Source of the DNA: Atherix ibis
Lineage: Eukaryota; Arthropoda; Insecta; Diptera; Athericidae
Direction: 5' to 3'
Assembly: GCA_958298945.1 (NCBI GenBank)
Contig: OY282610.1
Coordinates: forward strand, 31,260,167-31,324,166
DNA: 64,000 nt
In this document: one piece after another, positions 11,329-23,702 of the stretch
Layout of the letters: each line of letters begins with the position of its first letter
Position numbering within the stretch: position 1 is the first letter of the stretch
Notes under the pieces: generated by a model
Databases searched by the model: none
The model's input: the letters and a program-made list of their open reading frames with translations, nothing else
What the model was told of the DNA's origin: nothing
Translations under genes and position numbers: made by a program

Positions 11329-12316
11329 TTAAATATTATCCAGTTTGATCAATACCTTTTGCCATCTTTTTGGGGGTAGCATGATTCCACACTCATAAAA
11401 TGTTTGTTCTTTTCTGAGAAAAAAATGATACAAGTGCTTTTTCACCTCCTCATTTGAATTAAACGTTTTACCATCTAAAAAATTTTGTAAAGACCGGAAC
11501 AAAAAATAATCGGATGGTGCTAGGTCTGGAGAGTATGGTGGGTGAGGCAGTATACCCCATCGAAGTGCTAAAAGCTTTTGCCGAATGGTCAAACTTGTGT
11601 ATGGTTTCCCATTATCCTGTTGGAACACTATACCTTTCCTATTGATCAATTCTGGCCTTTTTTCTTTAAGTGAATAATTCAATTTGTCCAACTGATGACA
11701 GTACACATCAGAATTGATCTTTATGTTGATCGGTTGAAGTTCAAAATAAACGATTCCTTTGAAATCCCACCAAACAGATAGCATAACCTTTTTTAATGAA
11801 TATTGGATTTCGTAGTGCTTTGAGCCGGTTCATCTTTTCTACTCCAGAATCTTTTGTCCTTAACATTGTTATAGGCAATCCATTTCTCGTCCCCAGTAAT
11901 GGATACGCTTCAAAAATGGATCATTTTCTTGGCGTTTGAGAAGCAAATCACTTCTTTATATAGAAGTGATTTGTTTCTCGGCCATATACCGAGCTTTGAG
12001 ATTAAACCTAGTCGTTTCAAATGATTATGAATGGTTTTATTCGATAAATTTAATCTCTCCGAGATCTCACGAGTTGTTATTCGCCAGTTTCCATAAATTA
12101 ATGCCTTTATTGTGTCTTCATCAGCTTCAACTGGTTTTCCAGAACGTGATCAAAATTGCCGGATCGAAATTTTGCAAATCAGTTTTGGCACTGGCACTCA
12201 CTTAACACATCTTCTCCAAACACATCGGATAATTTTTTTCTTGCTTGAACAGCATTTTTATCTTCTCTATAGTAAAAAAGTAAAATATGCCGAAAATGCT
12301 GTTTTTCACTTTCCAT
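11329..12316 (-). pseudogene. Mellifera-type mariner transposase, copy K
   Basis: Reading from the ATG at 12316, the N-terminus (QHFRHILLFYYRED) and helix-turn-helix fit the mellifera subfamily, with a stop in place of Trp in CQNWFAKF. The first catalytic motif survives as GDEKWI near 11890. The last 151 codons (11329-11784) are open and carry QQDNGKPYT and SPDLAPSDYFLF with 34 residues between the two aspartates. Between the helix-turn-helix and GDEKWI, sequence present in the sister copy at 48776 is replaced by a fold-back copy (11938-11979). A frameshift before MLSVWW separates the two parts. Confidence 0.85.
11938..11979. repeat. Fold-back scar at a deletion in copy K
   Basis: Arms 11938-11955 and 11962-11979 are inverted copies of 18 bp with one mismatch and a 6-nt loop. 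The left arm is ordinary mariner sequence shared with the copy at 48776. The right arm takes the place of about 60 bases present there. This is what copying one's own strand back during repair would leave. Confidence 0.8.
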
Positions 12317-12840
12317 ATTTAAAAGGGTATCAACCAAAAACTACTCGTACTGTGCACAATCAATCGAATTTTTTCATAAGCAAGCCTTGCTATGTCAGCT
12401 GTTTAAATACATATAATGAAGTTGGTTGTAAAAAAATACAATTAAGTCCTCTGCTGGCAAACAACGAAATTTTTTTCTTGACAACCCAATATAAAAAGAA
12501 AAAAAACTACTACAAGTAAATTAACTGATTTGATTCAAATTGTTAAAAAAAATGTGTGACAGTTGAAATGTATTTTTTTGAAATATTCCAATTCTGTCAA
12601 AAGTACAAAAATTATATCAATAAATTTTGGTGAAAATCTTTATATTAAAATGTGTTTTTTGTTACGAGAGTCGTTCAATAAGTCCTTAGAAAATCCGAGA
12701 AATTGCGCTCGTAGTGTCGGTAAAGATTTTTTTGTAAGTAGCATTATTGACAGGAAAGCTGTCAAAATTTCAGCTCGATTCATAGTGTAGGTCAATTTCC
12801 AGCGTCGATTAAAGTTAACGACATTTATTTGTGCATAACA

Positions 12841-13965
12841 ATGGAAAAAGCGAGTTTAGGGCTGTCATCAAACATCTCCATTTGAAAGGCTTAAGCCCGA
12901 AAGAAATCAAAGCCGAGTTGGATGCAGTACATGGCACATCTGCACCTGTGTTTGCGATGGTTTACAATTGGATGAATGAATTTAAACGTGGCCGTTCATC
13001 CACAAAAGATGAACATCGTTCAGGACGCCCAGTTGAGGTGTCTATTCCTGAAATCATCGACAAAATCCACGATCTGATTTTGAACGATCGGCGAATTAAA
13101 GTGCGCGAATTAGTTGAGGCCACGGGCATATCATAAGGTACAGTCACTTCAATTTTGCATGAAAAATTGTCTGTGAAAAAAATTTCGGCAAGATGGGTGC
13201 CGCGTTTGCTCTCAGAGGAGAATAATCGCAATCGTGCAGTGGACTCTGAGGCTATGTTGGCACTCTTTCATCGCAATCCTGCCGAATTCCTTCGTCGATA
13301 TGTCACTGCGGACGAAACCTGGATACACCACTACACTCCAGAAAGGAAGAGACAGACAAACTAGGGTCTATAACGATAGAGATCTATTTAAGTATAAACA
13401 ATACCGGGTCACGTGACTGGAGAATTTCTTTTATCACAGAATAAGAATTAAAGAACGAAGCACATCACAGTGGATTTTCAAGGGTGAACGGGCTCCGAAG
13501 AAGGCAAAAACTGTGCCATCGGCCGGCAAGGTGATGGCCACGGTCTTTTGGGATTCGCAGGTCATCATTTTTATCGACTACTTGGAAAAAGGAAAAACAA
13601 TAACAGGTGCGTATTACGCGTCGTTATTGCAACGGTTGAGCAAGGAAATCAAAGAGAAACGCCCCCATCTGAAGAAGAAAAAAATCCTCTTGCATCAGGA
13701 CAATGCGCGTGTGCACACCTGCGCTGTTTCCATGGCCAAAATTGTGGAATTGAGAATGGAATTGTTGCAGCATCCCGCTTATTCACCAGATTTGGCCCCG
13801 AGTGACTATTTTCTTTTCCCCAATCTGAAGAAATGGCTTGGCGGACGACGGTTCACTTCCAACGAGGACATCATTGCTCAAACGGATGAGTATTTTGCAG
13901 AACTTCCGAAATCCTATTTTTTGGACGGGATAAAAATTTTGGAAAAATGGTTGGAAAAGCTATAA
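12841..13965 (+). pseudogene. Mariner transposase, copy C
   Basis: The start ATG at 12841 is followed by a 1-bp loss in the AAAAAA run, so the body is in another frame (12831-13136). A TAA replaces CAA at 13134-13136 after ATGIS. The helix-turn-helix and the first catalytic motif (ADETWIH) follow. The reading is then broken by the 107-bp insert between KRQ and SQW. From 13513 the second and third catalytic motifs, HQDNAR and SDYFLFP, are intact. The C-terminus is shortened by a small deletion after EKWLEKL. All three aspartates remain, but the gene is dead through at least four lesions. Confidence 0.9.
13356..13462. repeat. 107-bp filler copied into mariner copy C
   Basis: Replaces one base between GAGACAG and CATCACAG of the mariner sequence. 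There is no target site duplication. The first 89 bases are identical to the segment at 4889 and the last 20 match it again after a slipped unit. The lack of duplication and of element ends favours repair filler over transposition. Confidence 0.85.
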
Positions 13966-14058
13966 GAAGATTATGTTGAAAAATAAAAAATTTTTTTTTT
14001 AAAAAACAGTTTTTTCCATCTTTTTCTAAGGACTTATTGAACGACTCTCGTAGTATTG

Positions 14059-14105
14059 TTTTTAATCAAATAGAGAAGAATATAACTTCTATATTTGATT
14101 AAAAA
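14059..14105. repeat. Fold-back hairpin beside mariner C
   Basis: Arms 14059-14078 and 14086-14105 are inverted copies of 20 bp with one mismatch and a 7-nt spacer. They begin 9 bp after the right end of mariner copy C. Confidence 0.75.
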
Positions 14106-14224
14106 TTATACTAACAATTTGGGACAATTTCGATTAAAGGAAATGTCAATAAAATTTTTTTTTTTTATAATATTTTAATACAGTTTATATAACAAAAAAA
14201 ATAATATTTCTTTCCGTCAGATCA

Positions 14225-14385
14225 GATATTATATGTTAGACACTTCGCAATGCCCTCTGTAACATCCTCATTTTTATCAAAATGTTTGTTAGAAAAAGGA
14301 ATTCCTGCGGTTCATCAGACCCCATATTCACTCGATCATAGCCCGTATACTTTTTTTGCTCCCTCAAATATAAAAAAACCCTTAT
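14225..14385 (+). pseudogene. Relic of a mariner transposase C-terminal part
   Basis: The frame at 14250-14447 reads SFLSKCLLEKGIPAVHQTPY and then SLDHSPYTFF. This matches the segment before and around the third catalytic aspartate of SETMAR-like mariners (PPYSPDLAPCDFFLFPK), with the Asp replaced. Similarity stops within the following NIKKPL, exactly where a fold-back repeat starts. No element ends were found. This is probably the same family as the relic at 41.9 kb. Confidence 0.5.
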
Positions 14386-14405
14386 ATTGGGGTTTTTTTA
14401 TATTT
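14366..14405. repeat. Perfect fold-back at the end of a mariner relic
   Basis: Arms 14366-14381 and 14390-14405 are perfect 16-bp inverted copies with an 8-nt loop. Mariner similarity ends in the left arm. It resembles a bacterial terminator, but that reading does not apply in this genome. Confidence 0.75.
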
Positions 14406-14449
14406 ATTTTAGGTATATTACTGACAATAACATCGAAAGGAGTTTAATA

Positions 14450-16738
<2,289 letters not shown>

Positions 16739-16804
16739 TACGAAGGTCATTCAACAAGTACTTAGCCTAGAAAAGAAAAACGAAAATTTTGGAAAGGTGG
16801 CAAT

Positions 16805-17914
16805 TTATTTTTCCACATAATCTCCTCCAAGCTCGATACACTTGGCCCAGCGATGCTCTAACTTTTTTAACCCGTCCAAAAAATACATTTTCTCGAGGGA
16901 AGCAAAATAGGCCTCCGTGGCCCAGCGATGCTCTAACTTTTTTAACCCGTCCAAAAAAATACATTTTCTCGAGGGAAGTAAAATAGGGCTCATTCGATCC
17001 AAATATATTCCCGGCGAGTGATTTTTTCAGGTCTGGAAACAAAAAGTTTCCAAGTCACAGGGGGCCAAATCTGGAGAGTACGGTGGATGGGGCAGCAATT
17101 CGTAGCGCAATTCGACCAATTTGGCCATGGCGACGGCGGATGTGTGAGCCGGCGCGTTGTCGTGGTGGAACAGCACTTTTTTCTTCGCAAAGCGGGGCCG
17201 CTTTTTCTTCAATTCGATGTCAAATCGGCCCAATAAGTCAGCATAGTAGCGCCCCGTGATTGTTTTACCCTTCTCGAGGTAATCGATGTGGATCACACCT
17301 TGTGAATCCCAGAAAACGGTGGCCATCACCTTTCCGGCCGATCGAACAGTCTTCGCCTTCTTCGGAGCACGTTCGCCGGGTGAAGTCCACTGTTTCGACT
17401 GCTCCTTGGTCTATGGTGTGTACCAGTGAATCCATGTTTCGTCGACGGTCACGAAACGACGCAAGAACTCCGCTGGATTGCGCTGAAACAGCGCCAAACA
17501 CGTCGCCGATGTGGTCTCACGGTTGCGCTTGTTTTCCGGTGTGAGCAAACGCGGCACCCATCGCGCCGACAGCTTTCTCATGCCCAGTTCTTCCTGTAGA
17601 ATATGATGCACCGTTCCTACTGCGTTGCCCACAGTCTCAGCTATCTCGTGAACCTTCAATCGACGGTCTGCCAACACGACATCGTGGACTTTTTTAACGT
17701 ATTCCTCCGTAGCAGCCGTTTTCGGGGCACCTGGGCGTGGCTCATCAAAAACCAACGTGCGGCCACGAACAAACTCGTTGAACCAATTCTTGACGGTCGC
17801 CATCGAAGGAGAAGAGTCACCATACACAGCATCCAAGCGATTTTTGATTTCGCTGAGCGTTTTCTCTTCCAAAAACAAGAATCTAATCACCGAACGATAT
17901 TGTTCTTTTTCCAT
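16805..17914 (-). pseudogene. Mariner transposase, family 2 copy D
   Basis: Starts at the ATG at 17914 (MEKEQYRSVIRFLFLEEK); the upstream in-frame ATG at 17947 is in the leader. The helix-turn-helix and first catalytic motif VDETWIH are open to 17411, where GAG has become TAG just after WYTP. The next part (17027-17329) carries HHDNAPAHTS and YSPDLAPCD, then a frameshift in place of YFLFP. The tail contains a 75-bp in-frame tandem duplication of the segment AYFASLEKMYFLDGLKKLEH, and one unit has an extra A. Relative to copy F it lacks seven codons (EVIVATE). Inactive. Confidence 0.92.
16846..16993. repeat. 75-bp tandem duplication inside mariner copy D
   Basis: Units 16846-16920 and 16921-16993 begin CCCAGCGATGCTC and are nearly identical. 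The period of 75 bp equals 25 codons. The first unit ends with bases coding Thr-Glu that the single-unit version of this element (and copy E) lacks. Confidence 0.88.
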
Positions 17915-18098
17915 TTTTGTACAACCGACCGACACGCTTGCTTTCAAAGGCTCTCAAAACAAAACTAATGAAGGGAATCGACTGAAACTTTGACAGTAAG
18001 CTATTAAAAGTATTAATGTACTGCACGATGGTAAATTTTTTTTGTGACAGCAGTTCTATCGGGCGGTGAGGCTAAGTACTTGTTGAATGAACCTCGTA

Positions 18099-20345
18099 AG
18101 TAAAAATATAATATAAAGTGGGATTATAAATTATACCGAACTAAAAAAGGGTATATTTCCGAGAATTCTTTATTAATTGCCATTTGAAAATGACATCTCG
18201 AGAGAGATATGAATTTTATAATAAGATAGTAAGTAGAATTAAAGATGCTCTGGAGTTTCCAGAGGAGTACAGGATGCTGCGCACGATTAAAAGCATGAGA
18301 AATATTTAAGAATAATTCTCAGCAATACTACAATAATTCCTCTAAATAATACGATGGAATTTTTGAATTTTAGATCAGATCAGATGCCAAAATAATGATC
18401 CTTGAATAATTTTCCAATATGTAGCAATAGATAGTGTCATTTTAGTATTCATTTATTGCTGTCCTTTTTTCTCACTTCTTTTCTATCTACAAACCTACTT
18501 TTTTTTTATTATTTTCATTTTAAAAAAGTTTATAGATTAATACATTTTTTTTAAAAAATAATCCTCTAAATAAAATAGCAAAAAATTCCTTCCATACTCA
18601 GACTATTTTAGTTTTTTTTTTTTTATGTGGTTCTTATTTGAGCCAATATCATTTTACAAAATAAGTGACTGTTGTCAGGTTATAAAATAATGAAGATAGA
18701 ACTTATATTAAAATCCACATAACAGTGCCAATTAATATTCAAGGAAATATTATAATAGTCACAGTATATTGTTACAATAGAATACGTTAAGGAACATACA
18801 CTTTTGGAAAACTACTTTGGTTACCATACTAACTGATATTTTCTATTGTATTATGTGAAATAGCAACAAATAAACTTCAAAGATAGATACACAAATTATA
18901 TGTAACTGGAACAAATTAGTAACAAAATAATTTATTGCATACCTGAAAACTGAAACTGATGTACAATAAATGATATATGACAGCATACATTGGTTAATTA
19001 ATGAAATATGAACTCTGACAAACTATTACCACTTTAATAAGAGAATCGTTCCTTATCGCTGGAAAAGGTATTGTCTTTAGAATTATTGTATGAAATTAAT
19101 ACATCCACAAGAGTTGATTATTCAGGAGATGTTGAAATATTTCATAAAAGTCATAATAAAATATCTACCAAATATTTCATATCAATTAAGTTTAAGGTTC
19201 TTCAGCTTCAATTGATGTCAAATCTTCTATTATTTGATATAATTTTAATATTGTTCAATATTACTGGTATTGTAAAATTATTTATAAATGTAGTTTTATA
19301 GTTTTAAATAAGATTTTATTGAAATTATTTTGAAAGGAATGAAAAAGGGAATTTTTGGAAATAACTATTGTATTTTTAAATTTAATATAAAAAAAAATAT
19401 TTGAAAGTTCCATGTGATTTTTATTGCATTTATCTTCTGAAGTTAAATAAAAAAAAATTCATATAAAAGGCAAATAGCGACGTGGAATAGAAGTATTCCA
19501 ATTTAATTAAATTCGTTATATAAACATATTTTTAATATTAAATAATAGAAACTATACATTGAAAAAAAAACCTTAAAAAATTAAATTCAATATTAAGTTG
19601 TTCAAAGATTTTTTTTTTATTTTTATGTTACATATAAAATTAACTGTAGAACATTTATTTATAAAAAAAATGTAACATAAAAATTGAAAAATAAACTGTT
19701 AACGTTTTATTTAACCAATCAAAAATCGAATATTCTATAAAACTATTATGAAATTAATGAAAATTAGAAAATTTAATTGGATTTTCCCCTAAATATAAGT
19801 AAACGTAAAGTTTTCCGTTAAAGTTTTCCAAGTTTCTTCAAGTTTCAATTTATATATTGTATACATGTATACAAGAAATCTAAGAAAGAAAAAAAAACAT
19901 TAAATATTGCACATTAGAAAATGTTTCCAAGTTAAATAACCATTTTTAAAGATATGAAAGTTTTCAATTAATTTTAAATTGAGTTTAACTTTGTGTTTTG
20001 TTCTTAATGGTAAGGAAAATAATGAAAATTGTAAAAAAATTGATATAAATAAGAACTGAAGCAATATTCCAATAATCATAGATTTTTTTCCTCCTAACTA
20101 AAGATTCTTAATTATCAGTTTTAATTTGTGGTTTTTGAGGATTTATTTGTTTTTGAAAGTCATTTTCAGAAATGACGTATTTTTTTAAAGTCATTTTTTA
20201 TCGCCATTTGACAACAACTGAAGGGCAGTTTGCTCTTCAAACTCAAGACCGCTTCGAGCTAGACGTAGACATTCCAAGTGTCGGTACTTCACTTTAGGGC
20301 AATCTTTAAATTACTTTATTATAACTATGGAAAAAAAAGTTGTTG
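18099..20345. other. Intron, one small open frame of unknown meaning
   Basis: Mostly low-complexity intron DNA. An open frame of 39 codons at 18190-18309 (MTSRERYEFYNKIVSRIKDA then LEFPEEYRMLRTIK) has unusually protein-like composition for this DNA. I do not recognise it. A conserved-domain or tblastn search of that frame would decide whether it is a retroelement scrap. Confidence 0.35.
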
Positions 20346-20598
20346 TACGGGGGTCATTCAACAAGTACTTAGCCTTACCACCCGACGGAACTGCTGTCAC
20401 AAAAAAAATTTACCATCGTGCAGTACATTCTTTTAATAGCCTACTGTCAAAGCTTTAGTCGATTCCCTTTATTAGTTTTGTTTTGAGAGCCTTTGAAAGC
20501 GAGCGTGTCGGTCGGTTGCACAAAAATGGAAAAAGAACAATATCGTTCGGTGATTAGATTCTTGTTATTGGAAGAGAAAACGCGCAGCGAAATCAAAA

Positions 20599-20633
20599 AT
20601 CGCTTGGATGCTGTGTATGGTGATCCAAGCGAT
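20599..20633. repeat. Fold-back templated filler in mariner copy E
   Basis: ATCGCTTGGAT at 20599-20609 is normal coding sequence. Its exact inverse ATCCAAGCGAT at 20623-20633 stands where copy D has unrelated coding bases. The spacer is 13 nt. Classic snap-back copy at a deletion joint. Confidence 0.85.
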
Positions 20634-21278
20634 CAACGAGTTTGTTCGTGGTCGCACGTCGGTTTTTGATAAGCCACGCCCAGGTGCCCCGAAAACGGCT
20701 GCTACGGAGGAAAACGTTAAGAAAGTCCACGATCTCGTGTTGGCAGACCGTCGATTGAAGGTTCACGAGATAGCTGAGACTGTGGGCAACGCAGTAGGAA
20801 TGGTGCATCGTATTCTACACGAAGAACTGGGCATGAGAAAGCTGTCGGCGCGATGGGTGCCGCGTTTGCTCACACCGGAAAACAAGCGCAACCGTGAGAC
20901 CACATCGGCGACGTGTTTGGCGCTGTTTCAGCGCAATCCAGCGGAGTTCTTGCGTCGTTTCGTGACCGTCGACGAAACATGGATTCACTGGTACACACCA
21001 GAGACCAAGGAACAGTCTAAACAGTAGACTTCACCCGGCGAACGTGCTCCAAAGAAGGCGAAGACTGTTCGATCGGCCGGAAAGGTGATGGCCACCGTTT
21101 TCTGGGATTCACAAGGTGTGATCCACATCGATTACCTCGAGAAGGGTAAAACAATCACGGGGCGCTACTATGCTGACTTATTGGGCCGATTTGACATCGA
21201 ATTGAAGAAAAAGCGGCCCCGCTTTGCGAAGAAAAAAGTGCTGTTCCATTACGACAACGCGCCGGCTCACACCTCCGC

Positions 21279-21338
21279 CTACGAATTGCTGCCCCATTGG
21301 TCAAATTGGTCGAATTGCACTACGAATTGCTGCCCCAT
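21279..21338. repeat. Direct templated filler in mariner copy E
   Basis: The 19-mer CTACGAATTGCTGCCCCAT occurs at 21279-21297 and again at 21320-21338. The second is in its native place. The first replaces GTCGCCATGGCC-type sequence of the intact family, so it was copied from downstream. Confidence 0.85.
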
Positions 21339-21892
21339 CCACCGTACTCTCCAGATTTGGCCCCCTGTGACTACTTTTTGCTTCCAAACTTGAAAAAATC
21401 ACTCGCCGGGAATAGATTTGGGTCGAATGAGGCCTATTTTGCTTCCCTCGAGAAAATGTATTTTTTGGACGGGTTAAAAAAGTTAGAGCATCACTGGGCC
21501 AAGTGTATCGAGCTTGAAGGAGATTATGTGGAAAAATAAATTCCCACCTTTCCAAAATTTTCGTTTTTCTTTTGTAGGCTAAGTACTTGTTGAATGACCC
21601 TCGTAACTATAGAGAGAAAATTTTTAAAAAAAATTATTTAACAAAATTTCCTAAAATATTTTTATGCAAAATATTGCCATTGCCTATTAATACAATAAAT
21701 TTTTATGATTAGAAAGAAAAGTCCATATTAAATATACAATTTTTTTTATTTAATCCAATATAAGGAAAGATTTTTTTTTTAAATTAATAAATATTTGTAA
21801 AGCTAAAATGTATAGCTAGACGGATTCTAGCACAAAAATCCGGATCCGTGACATTTGCTGAATGTGTCAGAGTGTTGTGTCAAATTTGCTGA

Positions 21893-22640
21893 ATTAGTTT
21901 GAGCATTGGACTTAATGAGTGACTCACATTAGTGTATTATTAATAGTTTTTATACATCACAAGTGGAAAGACCTATAAACCACTTAGAAGTTTTTATTCA
22001 CACACAACAGATGGATCTAAGCCAATGCTCACATAAATACAGCAAATTTGCGAAAAATAACTTTTCAAAAATTCAGCCAGAACCCGCTGGAAGCTATACT
22101 ACTTCAGTTATATGGTAATAATAATTGAAAGTCACCTCCTCGAGATGTAGGCTACATTATTATATTCATCCATGATGGTTATCATTTAATAGCAATCATA
22201 TTAACTGATTAGGATTAATGAGAAGATTCGATTACAAGATTGTAGGAGTATAAGCTCGATGATGGGATGAATATTTTTGAGAACAAATTTTGAGATCCCG
22301 GTAAACAGGACCAAAAATATTAGCCAGAAGATATTTATGAATCGCTGTTAAGATTATTTCAATCATTTTTTTTAAACAAAATTTCATTAAAATTATTAAG
22401 AAAAATGGTAGCCAAAAAAGTTTCTCAATACCTTACTAAAAACGTTTCAATTTCACTTCAGCCCATATAACTTTCTAACAGCAAAAGGAGTTCATATGTA
22501 AGCCATTTTGTGTTATTAATGAGGTTATTTAAAGCCATTTTTAAATATAAAATCAGCCTAACCACGAGCAACTTTTCTCAAATAACTTGAACATTAAAGA
22601 TTCTTCAAAATATATCCCCTTTCAGCTAAATAAGGACTGA
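21893..22640. repeat. Dispersed repeat R, copy 1
   Basis: About 750 bp that aligns, with many substitutions and indels, to 48596-48775 plus 50008-50560. Shared blocks include CCAATGCTCACA, ATACAGCAAATTTG, GAGATGTAG, and the later AATTATTAAGA and AACTTAAACATT-like pieces. It has no long open frame and its ends are not defined. It could be a LINE tail or a non-autonomous element. Confidence 0.6.
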
Positions 22641-22644
22641 ACTC

Positions 22645-23700
22645 TAAGGGAAATTTTTATATGGACTTTCTTTGAGCTTTAATATAAAGTGTATTCTTAA
22701 ATCTTACAATAGTAAAAATAGGGTTTGAAGGTGTTTATACCTATTAAATCCCACCAAATGTAATAAAATCAAATAAACACTAAATTGAATTGAGAAATGC
22801 AAAGAAAGGAAACCAGTGTAAATGTTATATAAAAATTGCCTATATAGTATAACAAATGAAAATATTCTAATGTAAAAACATAAAAACTTCAACAAAAAAA
22901 AAAAAAAAAAAAAAACGAATAGAAAAATTAGGGATGATTTTCTAATGTTTCTTATTAAAGAAAAGAGCTTTTCTCATTTATGACCTGCCTTTTTCTCTCC
23001 TTTTTATATTATTCTGAAAAGTTATTCTATGCTTTTTGTAAGATTAAAATAATTATTCTGTTGAAAAAGTCATTTTTATCAACTTGAAAACTTTTTACTT
23101 TTATTTCACCCTATTTAATAAAAAAAAAAGTAATTTTTCTAAACTAATAGCAACAAGAATAAAGAGTTTAAAAAAATAAAATCCCATTTTAATATATTTG
23201 AATCAACTAATTTTACTTTGCGTTGAATGCTAAAAAAAAAATCTAACAAACTTCATGTCAATTACAGAAATGAAATTTTTCATTTAAAAAGTCTGAAATT
23301 AATTTCAGTTACATGTGTAAGCTGAGAAAACTTTTCCATTTATAAAATGTCAATAACAAAAATGTAAATGTTTTGTAAAAAGAAACTTACAAAATAAAAT
23401 TATGAAATATAATTGATTTACTGCTATTGAAAATATTCAGAAATATTCTCTAAAGTTATCCATTTCCTGTTATAAAAAGTGTAGTCCTGTCATTTGACAG
23501 CTATGAAATAAATTTATCAATCATAATAACCTATATTTAGATTTAAATTTGCCAGTTTTTATAATGAATTGTTTGACTAACAAAATTGTTGGTTAAAAGT
23601 ATAAATAAATTATACAAAAATGCCAATACTACTAAAGCTAGAAAATTTTCTGTCTCGTTTCTTGCTTGGTGGAGAACACAAGTTACTATATATAAAAACA
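22645..23700. other. Intron with a poly(A) run, no gene
   Basis: AT-rich. A run of about 22 A at 22894-22915 is preceded by 250 bases without coding similarity. It may be the tail of a retrotransposed copy, but no body can be named. Confidence 0.5.
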
Positions 23701-23702
23701 CA

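Larger units (their letters stand above)
11247..12489 (-). mobile_element. Mellifera-type mariner, copy K
   Basis: The left end begins TTGGGTAGTCCAGAAAG and continues AGTAATTTCG. The right end reads CGAAATTTTTTTCTTGACAA then CCCAA, an imperfect inverse. TA follows on the right (12490-12491), but the left flank reads TT, so the target duplication is incomplete or mutated. It sits between the DD41D copy (ends 11226) and family 1 copy C (starts 12665). Confidence 0.85.
12665..14050 (+). mobile_element. Mariner family 1, copy C, with a foreign insert
   Basis: Both terminal repeats are present (left CGAGAGTCGTTCAATAAG, right ending GAACGACTCTCG) and flanked by TA. Both ends share the same G-to-A type change relative to the consensus, so the inverted ends still match each other. 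The element is about 1.39 kb because it carries a 107-bp insert at 13356-13462 that is a near-identical copy of 4889-5026. Confidence 0.93.
16741..18096 (-). mobile_element. Mariner family 2, copy D
   Basis: Both ends carry the family 2 terminal repeat (consensus CGAGGGTCATTCAACAAG, then TACTTAGCC), with TA at 16739-16740 and 18097-18098. Length is about 1.36 kb, longer than its sisters because of a 75-bp tandem duplication near the 3' end of the gene. It is antisense to the host receptor and lies inside its intron. Confidence 0.93.
20526..21539 (+). pseudogene. Mariner transposase, family 2 copy E
   Basis: ATG at 20526 (MEKEQYRSVIRFLLLEEK). After LDAVYGD the coding sequence for about 13 residues present in copy D is replaced by an inverted copy of neighbouring bases (20623-20633), shifting the frame into the long frame at 20608. 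The first catalytic motif VDETWIH is intact. TGG has become TAG after KEQSKQ (about 21025). From 21085 the second motif (HYDNAPAHTS) is followed by a 19-bp direct duplication that removes VAMAK and shifts frame. The tail at 21297-21539 has an intact CDYFLLP and ends DYVEK. It shares with copy D the loss of EVIVATE. Inactive, though all three aspartates survive. Confidence 0.92.
20348..21603 (+). mobile_element. Mariner family 2, copy E
   Basis: Terminal repeats CGGGGGTCATTCAACAAG on the left and the inverse ending GAATGACCCTCG on the right, flanked by TA on both sides (20346-20347 and 21604-21605). Length about 1.26 kb. Same strand as the host receptor and inside its intron, 2.2 kb after copy D and in opposite orientation to it. 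Confidence 0.93.

Noticed and set aside
14366..14405. Hairpin followed by T-rich sequence as a bacterial-type terminator
   Set aside because: The window is clearly an insect nuclear genome with spliced exons. The hairpin is better explained as a fold-back scar.
16789..18000. Long + strand frames opposite mariner D
   Set aside because: They are antisense shadows of the transposase and have no independent similarity. The same holds opposite copies B, C, E, F, H, I, M and N.
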